Shown: in pieces, positions 43,627 through 52,250 of the stretch | Layout: every line of letters starts with the position of its first letter | How positions within the stretch are numbered: position 1 is the first letter of the stretch | Assembly (NCBI GenBank): GCA_934320645.1 | Contig: CAKRFP010000007.1 | Coordinates: 22,638 to 86,637, forward strand | DNA from: an uncultured Bariatricus sp. | GTDB taxonomy: Bacteria; Bacillota; Clostridia; Lachnospirales; Lachnospiraceae | Direction of reading: 5' to 3' | DNA: 64,000 nucleotides | Translations under genes and position numbers: made by a program | Notes under the pieces: model-generated | The model's database searches: none | The model's input: the letters and a program-made list of their open reading frames with translations, nothing else | What the model was told of the DNA's origin: nothing

Positions 43627-44796
43627 TTAGTCCTCCAACTTAATTCTTCTGGAAATCCCCAGTGCCATTCCCATCTCGATCATCAAAAACAGGATCGACG
43701 TACCTCCATAACTGATAAATGGCAGCGTAATTCCTGTGTTTGGCATCATATTCGTTACTACCATGACATTTAACACTACCTGGATCGCGATATGCGACAT
43801 AATCCCTGTCATGATCAGCGCTCCATACAGATCCGGCGCATTCTGCGCAATAAAGAGCAGTCTGTAAATCAAAAGTCCGAACAGGACCAGAATGATGATC
43901 GCACCAAATACTCCCAGTTCTTCACAGATTGCTGACAGGATCATATCATTCTGTACCTCCGGGATGACCGTCTTCTGCACACCATTCCCCAGTCCCTTTC
44001 CAAAGAACCCTCCGGAACCGATCGCATACAGTCCCTGCACCGTCTGAAATGAGATCGTTGAAGCGTATTTTTCCGGATTCAACCATGCAATGATACGTCT
44101 GAGTCGGAAATTCGTACTATTCTCAAGAAGGCGTCCCAGAAGATAAGATCCGGCTACAAAGGCTACAAGACCGCCCCCTGCAAACCACAGAAAGATCTTC
44201 TGCTTTTTATGTACAACAAAAAGGATACAACAGGATATTCCCATTACGATGATCGCGGAGCTTAAGTTCTCAGTCAGTACATATACGCCAAGCGCAGCAA
44301 CAGCTCCCCATCCAAGAACGCCTAAAGATCCTTTCAAGGTATGTACCTTGTTCCCCATCCTGCAGATCAGATACGGGATAAAGATGATCACTGCAATCTT
44401 CATAACCTCTGCCGGCTGGAATGACTGATTCGCAGGCAGTCTGAACCATCTTCTTGCACCGTTTACCTCGATTCCGAGAGGTGTGAACTTAACCAGTGCG
44501 AGCAGGAGCATGGACCCCCAGTAACTCGCTGCGGCATATTTTGAAAACCGATGATAGTCCCAGCGTGAAACCCACATCATTACAACAATACTACCAAGTC
44601 CGATGATTCCCTGTCTCTTCAGGAAATACATTCCATCCTCATATTGTGTCTGTGCTTCATAAGAACTGATACTGTACAGCATGATCAGTCCGAAACACAT
44701 CAGAAATATAATGATCGCCAGAAGACTGTAATCAAAATAATGAACTGTTTTCTTTTTTACAGCCACCCTGCGTCTGCTTTTGCTTCTTTGTGCCAT
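43627..44796 (-). CDS. SEDS-family glycosyltransferase (FtsW/RodA/SpoVE type), second copy
   Basis: A 389-aa polytopic membrane protein similar in layout to the ftsW product at 32897-33982. It has LIMLYSISSYEAQTQ, EVNGARRWFRLPANQSFQPAEVMKIAVIIF, QTVQGLYAIGSGGFFGKGLGNGVQKTVIPEVQNDMILSAICEELG and NTGITLPFISYGGTSILFLM. It should polymerise lipid II with a partner PBP. Two SEDS genes outside a rod cluster suggest one division and one sporulation or elongation enzyme; which is which cannot be read here. AGGAGTG precedes the ATG. Confidence 0.94.
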   Translation of the reverse strand: MAQRSKSRRRVAVKKKTVHYFDYSLLAIIIFLMCFGLIMLYSISSYEAQTQYEDGMYFLKRQGIIGLGSIVVMMWVSRWDYHRFSKYAAASYWGSMLLLALVKFTPLGIEVNGARRWFRLPANQSFQPAEVMKIAVIIFIPYLICRMGNKVHTLKGSLGVLGWGAVAALGVYVLTENLSSAIIVMGISCCILFVVHKKQKIFLWFAGGGLVAFVAGSYLLGRLLENSTNFRLRRIIAWLNPEKYASTISFQTVQGLYAIGSGGFFGKGLGNGVQKTVIPEVQNDMILSAICEELGVFGAIIILVLFGLLIYRLLFIAQNAPDLYGALIMTGIMSHIAIQVVLNVMVVTNMMPNTGITLPFISYGGTSILFLMIEMGMALGISRRIKLED

Positions 44797-44951
44797 TTAT
44801 CTACACTCCTATTTCAGCTAAAAACTACAAAGTCTATATTTTATAAAGTATAGCATACAATCAGCCCGGCATACAAGCTTTCCATCAGAAAAAAGAATTT
44901 CCCGGCACACAACATTTTTTGTTTACTGCAAGATTTCTTAAAGGTTTCATC

Positions 44952-44988
44952 AAAAAAATGGTGCCGCTTTTTACGCGACACCATTTTT
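44952..44988 (-). terminator. Terminator of the butyryl-CoA operon (after etfA)
   Basis: AAAATGGTG and CACCATTTT (44955-44963 and 44979-44987) with an inner CGC/GCG pair form the stem, followed by T7 on the minus strand. Confidence 0.88.
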
Positions 44989-45001
44989 CACCGGTCATTC
45001 T

Positions 45002-46048
45002 TTATTTTTTAGCAGCAACTGCTTCTTTGATCTGTTTGGTAAGTTCCGGTACGATCTTGTTAAGATCTCCAACGATACCATAGTCAGCTACATCAAAGAT
45101 CGGAGCTGTCTCATCTTTGTTGATCGCGATGATCAGATCAGATTCTTCCATACCTGCTACATGCTGGATTGCTCCGGAAATACCGATTGCAAAATATACC
45201 TGAGGACGTACAGTCTTACCTGTCTGTCCGACCTGAAGGTCTTTTGGTTTCCAGCCGTTATCTACAACCGCACGTGAGCAGCTGACTTCTCCACCAAGTG
45301 CTTCTGCAAGGTCTTCCAGGATCTTGAAGTTCTCTGCGCTTCCAACTCCACGTCCGCCAGATACAAGGATCTTTGCGTCCATGATGTCAACAGTCTCAGA
45401 TACAGATTTGACAACTTCCATGATCTCAACATATTTGTTATCCGGTGTAAATCCTGGATTGTACTCTTCTACGTTTGCTTTTGCTCCTTCGATCTTTGCG
45501 ATCTTCTGCATAACACCCGGGCGGACAGTTGCCATCTGTGGACGGTTGTCCGGGCAAGCGATGGTAGCGATAGTGTTTCCACCAAATGCAGGACGTGTCA
45601 TAAGAAGCTGATTATGTTTCTGCTCTTTTCCTGCAACTGCATTGATCGGGAAATCACCAATCTCAAGCTGTGTACAGTCTGCTGTAAGACCTGTCTGTAC
45701 TCTTGCGGATACTCTAGGGCCAAGGTCACGTCCGATTGCTGTTGCACCAACTAACATGATCTCCGGTTTGTATTTTTCGATAACAGATGCCAGTGCATGT
45801 GCGTATGGCTCTGTTCTGTATTCTTTCAGTTCCGGATCGTCTACTACGATTACTTTATCTGCTCCGTATGCTGCAAGTTCATCTGCAAGTCCTTTTACCT
45901 CAGAACCGATCAGAACGGCTGCTACTTCTGCATTTAAGTCTGCTGCAAGGTCTTTTGCTTTTCCAAGAAGTTCAAATGCGATTCCGCTCAGTTTGTTGTC
46001 TACCTGTTCAGCAAAGACATATACTCCCTTATATTCTTCTAAGTTCAT
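45002..46048 (-). CDS. etfA: Electron transfer flavoprotein alpha subunit
   Basis: FAD-binding large subunit of the electron transfer flavoprotein, 348 aa. It has MNLEEYKGVYVFAEQ, then the C-terminal FAD domain with ILVSGGRGVGSAENFKILEDLAEALGGEVSCSRAVVDNGWKP, QVGQTGKTVRPQVYFAIGISGAIQH and AINKDETAPIFDVADYGIVGDL. In clostridia Etf with butyryl-CoA dehydrogenase couples crotonyl-CoA reduction by NADH to ferredoxin reduction (electron bifurcation). The ATG at 46048 was chosen over an in-frame GTG 12 bases upstream. It is the last gene of the operon. Confidence 0.97.
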   Translation of the reverse strand: MNLEEYKGVYVFAEQVDNKLSGIAFELLGKAKDLAADLNAEVAAVLIGSEVKGLADELAAYGADKVIVVDDPELKEYRTEPYAHALASVIEKYKPEIMLVGATAIGRDLGPRVSARVQTGLTADCTQLEIGDFPINAVAGKEQKHNQLLMTRPAFGGNTIATIACPDNRPQMATVRPGVMQKIAKIEGAKANVEEYNPGFTPDNKYVEIMEVVKSVSETVDIMDAKILVSGGRGVGSAENFKILEDLAEALGGEVSCSRAVVDNGWKPKDLQVGQTGKTVRPQVYFAIGISGAIQHVAGMEESDLIIAINKDETAPIFDVADYGIVGDLNKIVPELTKQIKEAVAAKK

Positions 46049-46072
46049 GATATTCACCACTTTTCCTTCTTA

Positions 46073-46855
46073 TTAAATGATATGTTTCTCTGTTAATTTT
46101 CCCATCAGGTAAGAAACTGCTTCTTCCGGATCAAGAGTCACTTTTTCTCCTGCTCCCTTTCTTACTTTGTCAGATGCTTTTGCGATCTTTGTAGGAGATC
46201 CCTTCAGACCGATGTTTGCATCATCCAGTGTGGTAAGATCTGATCTTCCCCATGTTGTGATCTCTGCGTCACAAGCATCGAAGATTCCACCTGGTGTCAT
46301 ATAACGTGGTTCATTTAATTCTGAAAGTGCTGTAATCAGGCAAGGCATTTTTGCTTTCAGCACATGATATCTGTCTTCAAACTGACGCTGTACGATCACG
46401 CTGTCGCCTTCTACCTTGATATCCTGTGCGTAAGAGATTACCGGGATATCCAGGTGTTCAGAAATCTGTGGTCCAACCTGTGCGGTATCGCCATCGATTG
46501 CCTGACGTCCTGTGATGATCAGGTCATAATCCAGTTTGCGGATTGCTGCTGCGATGGTGCTTGATGTAGCCCATGTGTCAGCTCCTCCAAGAACTCTGTC
46601 TGTTACAAGGATTGCTTTATCAGCTCCCATTGCAAGTGCTTCACGAAGCACATCTGATGCTTTTGGAAGTCCCATTGTAAGTACGGTTACTTCTGCTCCA
46701 TACTGATCTTTTAATCTGAGTGCGGCCTCAAGACCTGCTTTGTCATCCGGGTTCATAATTGCAAGCATTGCAGCTCTGTTAAGTGTACCGTCCGGATTAA
46801 ACTGAACTCCGCCTTTTGTATCCGGTACCTGTTTTACACAAACAACTATCTTCAC
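46073..46855 (-). CDS. etfB: Electron transfer flavoprotein beta subunit
   Basis: Small subunit of Etf, 260 aa. Typical blocks are MKIVVCVKQVPDTKGGVQFNPDGTLNR, ILVTDRVLGGADTWATS, the nucleotide loop GRQAIDGDTAQVGPQI and RQFEDRYHVLKAKMPCLITALSELNEPRYM. In bifurcating Etf this subunit carries the flavin that splits electrons from NADH. The start codon is GTG (46855), with AGGAGG at normal spacing. It lies 12 bp after bcd and 24 bp before etfA. Confidence 0.97.
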   Translation of the reverse strand: MKIVVCVKQVPDTKGGVQFNPDGTLNRAAMLAIMNPDDKAGLEAALRLKDQYGAEVTVLTMGLPKASDVLREALAMGADKAILVTDRVLGGADTWATSSTIAAAIRKLDYDLIITGRQAIDGDTAQVGPQISEHLDIPVISYAQDIKVEGDSVIVQRQFEDRYHVLKAKMPCLITALSELNEPRYMTPGGIFDACDAEITTWGRSDLTTLDDANIGLKGSPTKIAKASDKVRKGAGEKVTLDPEEAVSYLMGKLTEKHII

Positions 46856-46867
46856 GATTCGTACCTC

Positions 46868-48019
46868 CTATTTCAATAAGTTTCCAGAAATAACCATACG
46901 CTGAACTTCTGAAGTTCCTTCGTAGATTTCTGTGATCTTTGCGTCACGCATCATACGTTCTACATCGTATTCTCTGATATATCCGTATCCACCATGTAAC
47001 TGAACAGCCTTTGTGGTAACTTCCATTGCAACTTCTGCTGCGTAAAGTTTTGCCTGTGCAGCTTCTACAGAGTAAACTTTCTGTGTTGCTTTTGCCATGG
47101 CAGCTTTGTATACCATCATTCTTGCAGCTTCTACTTTTGTAGCCATATCTGCAAGCTGGAACTGTGTATTCTGGAACTGGCCAATCGTGCGTCCGAACTG
47201 TTTTCTTTCTTTTACATATGCGATTGTTCTGTCAAGTGCACCTTCAGCGATTCCGAGTGCCTGTGCAGCGATTCCGATACGTCCGCCATCCAGAGTATGC
47301 ATTGCAATACCGAAACCTTTGCCCTGTGCACCAAGGAGATTTTCTTTCGGAATACGGCAGTCTTCAAAAATAAGCTCATATGTGGAAGATCCACGGATAC
47401 CCATCTTCTTCTCTTTGGTTCCGAATGTGAATCCAGGAGTATCTTTTTCAACGATAAACGCAGAGATTTCTTTCATTTTTCTGCCACGTTTTTCAACGAT
47501 ACCTGTTACAGCAATGATGATATAAACATCTGCTTCTTTACCATTTGTGATGAAGCATTTGGATCCGTTTAATACCCATTCATCCCCATCAAGTACAGCT
47601 TTTGTCTGCTGTCCCTGTGCATCGGTACCAGCTCCCGGTTCTGTAAGACCGAAAGCTCCGAGTTTTCTTCCTGATGCAAGATCCGGAACATATTTTGCTT
47701 TTTGCTCGTCTGTTCCGTATGTCAGGATCGGGTCGATACAAAGTGAAGTATGAGCAGATACGATAACAGATGTAGTCGCACAAACTTTTGCAAGTTCTTC
47801 TACGCACATTACATAAGTAAGAGGATCGCATCCCTGTCCTTCATATTCCTTCGGCACCGGAATACCGAGGAATCCATATTTCGCCATTTTCTCAACTGTT
47901 GCTCTTGGGAAAACTTCTGTTTCATCCACTTCCTGAGCAAGTGGTTTTACTTCGTTTTCTGCGAATTCTTTAAACAGAGTTCTCGCCATTTCGTGTTTCT
48001 TATCTAATCCGAAATCCAT
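46868..48019 (-). CDS. bcd: Butyryl-CoA dehydrogenase (short-chain acyl-CoA dehydrogenase)
   Basis: FAD enzyme that reduces crotonyl-CoA to butyryl-CoA with Etf. It has 383 aa. Features: MDFGLDKKHEMARTLFKEFAENEVKPLAQEVDE, the FAD/substrate segments AFGLTEPGAGTDAQG and WVLNGSKCFITNG, GRIGIAAQALGIAEGALD and the C-terminal QLHGGYGYIREYDVERMMRDAKITEIYEGTSEVQRMVI with the catalytic glutamate (in the IYEGTSE block). GGAGG precedes the ATG. Its place between hbd and etfB is the usual clostridial order. Confidence 0.97.
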   Translation of the reverse strand: MDFGLDKKHEMARTLFKEFAENEVKPLAQEVDETEVFPRATVEKMAKYGFLGIPVPKEYEGQGCDPLTYVMCVEELAKVCATTSVIVSAHTSLCIDPILTYGTDEQKAKYVPDLASGRKLGAFGLTEPGAGTDAQGQQTKAVLDGDEWVLNGSKCFITNGKEADVYIIIAVTGIVEKRGRKMKEISAFIVEKDTPGFTFGTKEKKMGIRGSSTYELIFEDCRIPKENLLGAQGKGFGIAMHTLDGGRIGIAAQALGIAEGALDRTIAYVKERKQFGRTIGQFQNTQFQLADMATKVEAARMMVYKAAMAKATQKVYSVEAAQAKLYAAEVAMEVTTKAVQLHGGYGYIREYDVERMMRDAKITEIYEGTSEVQRMVISGNLLK

Positions 48020-48054
48020 TTATTCTTCCTCCATGTCTTTATTTAGAACATCCA

Positions 48055-48927
48055 TTACTGTGCATCAACCGGAGTTTTTGTGCGGTCTGCATTGTATACA
48101 TAGAATCCTTTTCCACTCTTAACACCAAGGTTTCCACCACGAACCATCTTACGAAGCAGTGGGCATGCACGGTATTTGCTGTCGCCTGTTTCTGCATAAA
48201 GTACATCCATGATAGCAAGGCAGATATCAAGTCCGATAAAATCACCCAGCTCTAAAGGTCCCATTGGATGATTTGCACCAAGCTTCATAGCTGCATCGAT
48301 TCCTGCGATGTCAGATACACCTTCCATTTTGATGAAAGCTGCTTCGTTGATCATTGGAACAAGGATACGGTTTACTACGAAACCTGCTGCTTCGTTAACC
48401 TGTACAGGTGTCTTTCCGATTTCTTCTGCGATCTTCTTGATTGCATCTACTGTTTCTGCCGGTGTGTTTACACCTGCGATGACTTCAACCAGTTTCATAC
48501 GGTCTGCCGGGTTGAAGAAATGCATACCGATCATTGGACGGGTCAGTCCGTTGCCGATCTCTGTGATAGAAAGGCTGGAGGTATTTGATGCGAAAATGCA
48601 TTCTGGTTTTGCGATCTTGTCAAGTTCGCCGAATGTAGTTTTCTTAACTTCCATGTTCTCAAATGCTGCTTCTACGATCAAATCACAGTCTGCGCACAGA
48701 TCTTCTTTGAGTCCCGGAGTGATTTTAGCAAGGATTGCATCCACAGCTTCCTGTGTTAATTTTCCCTTCTGGACAAGTCTGTCGTAGCCTTTTGCAATTT
48801 TAGCTTTTCCGCCTTCTGCCCATTCCTGTTTGATGTCACAGAGAGCTACTTCATATCCGTCTACCTGAGCAAATGCTTTTGCAATGCCCTGTCCCATTGT
48901 TCCTGCACCAATAATTCCTACTTTCAT
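48055..48927 (-). CDS. hbd: 3-hydroxybutyryl-CoA dehydrogenase
   Basis: Reduces acetoacetyl-CoA to 3-hydroxybutyryl-CoA with NAD(P)H. It has 290 aa. The Rossmann start KVGIIGAGTMGQGIAKAFAQ, the catalytic block IGMHFFNPADRMKLVEVIAG with the histidine, ETVDAIKKIAEEIGKTPVQVNEAAGFVVNRILVPMINEAAF and HPMGPLELGDFIGLDICLAIM are typical. The start MKVGIIG has GGAGG eight bases upstream. It lies 35 bp before bcd and 70 bp after crt. Confidence 0.97.
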   Translation of the reverse strand: MKVGIIGAGTMGQGIAKAFAQVDGYEVALCDIKQEWAEGGKAKIAKGYDRLVQKGKLTQEAVDAILAKITPGLKEDLCADCDLIVEAAFENMEVKKTTFGELDKIAKPECIFASNTSSLSITEIGNGLTRPMIGMHFFNPADRMKLVEVIAGVNTPAETVDAIKKIAEEIGKTPVQVNEAAGFVVNRILVPMINEAAFIKMEGVSDIAGIDAAMKLGANHPMGPLELGDFIGLDICLAIMDVLYAETGDSKYRACPLLRKMVRGGNLGVKSGKGFYVYNADRTKTPVDAQ

Positions 48928-48997
48928 TGAAATTACCTCCATTTTATAAATTTAAACTTCCGGGGAGAAGATTCTTCTCCCCTTTTATAAATTGAAC

Positions 48998-49774
48998 TTA
49001 TTTGTTGAGGAAAGCTTCTACTTTTCTCTTTTCAAGGAATGCTGCCATTCCTTCTTTCTGGTCATAGGATTCAAAGCATCCACCGAAGAGTTTCTCCTCT
49101 ACTACGATTGCTTCGTCCATTCCTTTTTCAAGGCCTTCGTTGATTGCCTGTTTGCAGTGTCTTACTGCGATTGGAGCGTTCTTTGCGATTCCTGCTGCCA
49201 TCTTCTTAGCTGCCGGCATCAGTTCTTCCTGCGGATAGACTGCATTGACAAGACCGATTCTGTAAGCTTCGTCAGCCTTGATATTTCTTGCTGTGTAGAT
49301 CATCTGTTTTGCCATTCCAGGTCCGACAAGTCTTGCAAGTCTCTGGGTTCCACCAAATCCAGGTGTGATTCCAAGACCTACTTCCGGCTGTCCGAATACC
49401 GCATTGTCTGAGCAGATACGGATGTCACAGCTCATGGAGATCTCGCATCCGCCGCCAAGAGCAAATCCGTTGACTGCTGCGATCACCGGGATCGGAAGCG
49501 TTTCGATCTTACGGAAAATGTCATTTCCTTTCTTACCAAAAGCTTCTCCTTCTTCTTTTGTAAGAGTGCTCATCTCAGCGATATCAGCACCGGCTACAAA
49601 AGATTTTTCTCCTGCTCCAGTAAGGATCAGGCATCTGACTGCGTCAAGATCCACGCCGTCGATTGTCGCATTCAGTTCATCTAATACTGCACTGTTCAGT
49701 GCATTCAGAGCCTTCGGACGATTAATGGTAATGATTCCAACCTGTCCTTCTACTTCATATGTAATAAAATCCAT
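48998..49774 (-). CDS. crt: Crotonase (3-hydroxybutyryl-CoA dehydratase)
   Basis: Removes water from 3-hydroxybutyryl-CoA to give crotonyl-CoA. It has 258 aa. Crotonase features: INRPKALNALNS, GAGEKSFVAGADIAEMS (oxyanion hole), VNGFALGGGCEISMSCDIRICSDNAVFGQPEVGLGITPGFGGTQRLARLVG with both catalytic glutamates. The start MDFITYE was chosen with AAGGAG upstream; an ATG nine bases earlier abuts that site. It follows the thiolase gene by 28 bp. Confidence 0.96.
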   Translation of the reverse strand: MDFITYEVEGQVGIITINRPKALNALNSAVLDELNATIDGVDLDAVRCLILTGAGEKSFVAGADIAEMSTLTKEEGEAFGKKGNDIFRKIETLPIPVIAAVNGFALGGGCEISMSCDIRICSDNAVFGQPEVGLGITPGFGGTQRLARLVGPGMAKQMIYTARNIKADEAYRIGLVNAVYPQEELMPAAKKMAAGIAKNAPIAVRHCKQAINEGLEKGMDEAIVVEEKLFGGCFESYDQKEGMAAFLEKRKVEAFLNK

Positions 49775-49802
49775 AATCAACATCTCCTTATGATCTGCCT
49801 AA

Positions 49803-50984
49803 TTAGTCACGTTCTACGATGGTAGCGCATCCCATTCCGCCACCGATGCAAAGTGTTGCAAGACCTTTCTTTGCATCACGTTTCTGCATTTCATGAAGCA
49901 GAGTTACAAGGATACGGCATCCAGAAGCTCCTACCGGATGTCCAAGAGCGATTGCTCCACCGTTGACATTGACTTTGTCCATATCAAACTTCAGGTCGTG
50001 TGCGACTGCAAGTGACTGTGCTGCGAAAGCTTCGTTTGCTTCGATCAGATCCATATCGTCTACAGTAAGTCCTGTCTTAGCCATTACTTTGTTAGTAGCT
50101 GCTACAGGTCCAACACCCATGATTGAAGGATCTACTCCACCAAGTGCTCCTGCGACCCATGTTGCCATTGGTGTAACACCAAGTTCTTTTGCCTTTTCTT
50201 CACTCATAACAACGATTGCTGCTGCTCCGTCATTGATGCTTGAAGCATTTGCTGCTGTTACGATACCATCTTTTTTGAATGCCGGACGAAGTCTTGCGAT
50301 TCCTTCTGCTGTTGTTCCCGGACGCGGTCCTTCATCTGTATCAACTACGATGGTTTCTTTTTTCTTCTTCACTTCTACAGGAACGATCTCATCTTTGAAT
50401 TTTCCTGCTTCGATTGCTGCGCATGCCTTCTGCTGGCTTGTTGCTGCAAATTCATCGAGCTGTTCTCTTGTAAGTCCCCACTGCTCTGCTACGTTCTCAG
50501 CAGTGATTCCCATGTGATAGTCATTGAATGCATCCCACAGTGCATCATTTACCATGGTATCAACCATCGGTGCATTACCCATTCTGTATCCGTAACGTGC
50601 ATTTTTCAGTGCATATGGAGCCATAGACATATTTTCCATACCACCTGCAACTACGATATCAGCATCTCCTGCCTGGATCATCTGTGCTGCCATGTTAACA
50701 CAGTTAAGACCAGATCCGCAAACTACATTGACTGTAACTGCCGGAGTTTCAACCGGAAGTCCTGCTTTCAGGGAAGCCTGACGTGCAACGTTCTGTCCAA
50801 GACCTGCCTGGATTACACAACCCATGTATACATGATCTACCTGTTCCGGAGCAACACCCGCTCTTTTTAATGCTTCTTTAATAACAATAGATCCTAATTC
50901 CGGTGCCGGAGTTGTTGAAAGAGCTCCTCCCATGCTTCCGATTGCTGTACGACACGCACCTGCTAACACGATTTTCTTTGCCAT
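49803..50984 (-). CDS. thlA: Acetyl-CoA C-acetyltransferase (thiolase), operon copy
   Basis: Condenses two acetyl-CoA to acetoacetyl-CoA, the first step toward butyrate. It has 393 aa. The acyl-accepting cysteine is in VNVVCGSGLNCVNMAAQ; the C-terminal catalytic residues are in GGAIALGHPVGASGCRI (His) and CIGGGMGCATIVER (Cys). GGAGG precedes the ATG. It heads the operon thl-crt-hbd-bcd-etfB-etfA. A closely similar second copy lies at 53678-54859. Confidence 0.97.
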   Translation of the reverse strand: MAKKIVLAGACRTAIGSMGGALSTTPAPELGSIVIKEALKRAGVAPEQVDHVYMGCVIQAGLGQNVARQASLKAGLPVETPAVTVNVVCGSGLNCVNMAAQMIQAGDADIVVAGGMENMSMAPYALKNARYGYRMGNAPMVDTMVNDALWDAFNDYHMGITAENVAEQWGLTREQLDEFAATSQQKACAAIEAGKFKDEIVPVEVKKKKETIVVDTDEGPRPGTTAEGIARLRPAFKKDGIVTAANASSINDGAAAIVVMSEEKAKELGVTPMATWVAGALGGVDPSIMGVGPVAATNKVMAKTGLTVDDMDLIEANEAFAAQSLAVAHDLKFDMDKVNVNGGAIALGHPVGASGCRILVTLLHEMQKRDAKKGLATLCIGGGMGCATIVERD

Positions 50985-51097
50985 CACTTTTTCCTCCTTT
51001 TACATCTTAATGGTAAGTATCACTTCTTATTAAATATGTACTGTTTTACTTTCCGTTTTTAAGATTTTCGCAAGGGACTTTTTTGTCCTCTTTTTTT

Positions 51098-51126
51098 AAT
51101 ATACTACCCATTTCCCGTTCTGTCAA
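51098..51126 (-). promoter_or_regulatory. Sigma-A promoter of the butyryl-CoA operon
   Basis: Minus strand TTGACA (51121-51126), 17-bp spacer, TATATT (51098-51103), about 115 bp before thl. Confidence 0.85.
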
Positions 51127-51232
51127 ATATTTATCAATCATTTTTTATCATTTAATTTTCTTTTAACATTTTCACCAACACTTTTTACAATGCATCTGCA
51201 TTATTCGTCATTTTCTACACACCACTTTTATA

Positions 51233-51261
51233 TTGACCTTTCCCAGATATGGTGCTACACT
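51233..51261 (+). promoter_or_regulatory. Sigma-A promoter of ptb-buk
   Basis: TTGACC (51233-51238), 17-bp spacer, TACACT (51256-51261), about 65 bp before ptb. Confidence 0.75.
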
Positions 51262-51266
51262 TAAGA

Positions 51267-51284
51267 TTGTTAAAAAATATTCAA
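51267..51284 (+). promoter_or_regulatory. Possible Rex (NADH/NAD) operator
   Basis: TTGTTAAAAAATATTCAA has a perfect left half of the Rex consensus TTGTTAA-N4-TTAACAA and the right length of 18 bp, but a poor right half. It lies at the start of ptb transcription, a place where binding would repress. Confidence 0.4.
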
Positions 51285-51325
51285 CCAGAATAATACAATT
51301 AAATTATGAATGAGAAGGTGTGAAA

Positions 51326-52237
51326 ATGAGCAAAAGTTTTGAAGAATTAATCTCAAAAGCAAATCAAAAAACCTTAAAGAAAGTCTCTGTTTCCAACGCA
51401 CAGGATGAGCCGGTACTGCAGGCTGTCAAAGCTGCAAAAGAGCAGAACATCGCAACAGCCATCCTTGTCGGTGATGAAGCCAAGATCCGCGAGATCGCTG
51501 CTTCTATTGACATGGATCTGACAGATTTCGAGATCATCAATGAGCCTGATACCGAAGCAGCTGCATTAAAAGCCGTTGAACTTGTACACAACGGTGAAGC
51601 TGATATCCTGTTAAAAGGACTGCTCGAGACAAAGACATTCTTAAAGAGCGTATTGAATAAAGAAGTTGGACTTCGTACCGGAAAGATGCTTTCCCATGTA
51701 TGCGTATTTGAGATTGAAGGCATTGACCGTCTTCTTTTCTTCACAGACGTCGCTTTCAATACATATCCGACACTTGCAGATAAAGTCAATATCATCAACA
51801 ACGCCGTAGAAGTTGCTCACGCATGTGGTATCGAATGCCCGAAAGTTGCTCCTCTGTGTGCAGTTGAGACAGTGAATCCAAAGATGCAGCCAACAGTCGA
51901 TGCTGATAATCTCACCAAGATGTACGAGGGTGGCGATTTCAAAGGATGCCAGATCTACGGACCACTTTCCATGGACCTCGCAATCGACCCGGAAGCAGCG
52001 GTTCACAAAGGTGTTGACAATCCGGTTGCCGGGCATGCTGATATTCTCCTCTTCCCGAACATCGATGCAGGAAATATCACTTACAAGATTCTTGTCCGTA
52101 CTGCAAACGTTAAGATCGGTAACGTACTTGTCGGAACAAGTGCTCCGGTTGTACTTACCTCACGTTCTGATGATTTCCAGACAAAACTGAATTCTATCGC
52201 TCTTGCAACCGTAATCGCAGGATCGATCACAGACTAA
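51326..52237 (+). CDS. ptb: Phosphate butyryltransferase
   Basis: Converts butyryl-CoA and phosphate to butyryl phosphate. It has 303 aa. It belongs to the phosphate acetyl/butyryltransferase family (VLQAVKAAKEQNIATAILVGDE; ADILLKGLLETKTFLKSVLNKEVGLRTGKMLSHVCVFE; YGPLSMDLAIDPEAAVHKGV; VAGHADILLFPNIDAGNITYK). The next gene is a butyrate kinase, which favours Ptb over Pta. The start MSKSFEEL has AGAAGGTG upstream; an in-frame GTG six bases earlier is less likely. Transcribed divergently from the thl operon. Confidence 0.95.
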   Translation: MSKSFEELISKANQKTLKKVSVSNAQDEPVLQAVKAAKEQNIATAILVGDEAKIREIAASIDMDLTDFEIINEPDTEAAALKAVELVHNGEADILLKGLLETKTFLKSVLNKEVGLRTGKMLSHVCVFEIEGIDRLLFFTDVAFNTYPTLADKVNIINNAVEVAHACGIECPKVAPLCAVETVNPKMQPTVDADNLTKMYEGGDFKGCQIYGPLSMDLAIDPEAAVHKGVDNPVAGHADILLFPNIDAGNITYKILVRTANVKIGNVLVGTSAPVVLTSRSDDFQTKLNSIALATVIAGSITD

Positions 52238-52250
52238 GGAGGATCTTTTC

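Larger units (their letters stand above)
50985..51325. other. Divergent control region between thl and ptb
   Basis: A 341-bp AT-rich region without genes. It contains one promoter in each direction (51098-51126 minus, 51233-51261 plus) and a possible Rex box (51267-51284). No riboswitch or terminator was seen. Confidence 0.7.

Noticed and set aside
51161..51173. Shared TTTTAACATTTTC upstream of both thiolase promoters (also 54948-54960)
   Set aside because: AT-rich and at different distances from the -35 boxes; chance cannot be excluded.
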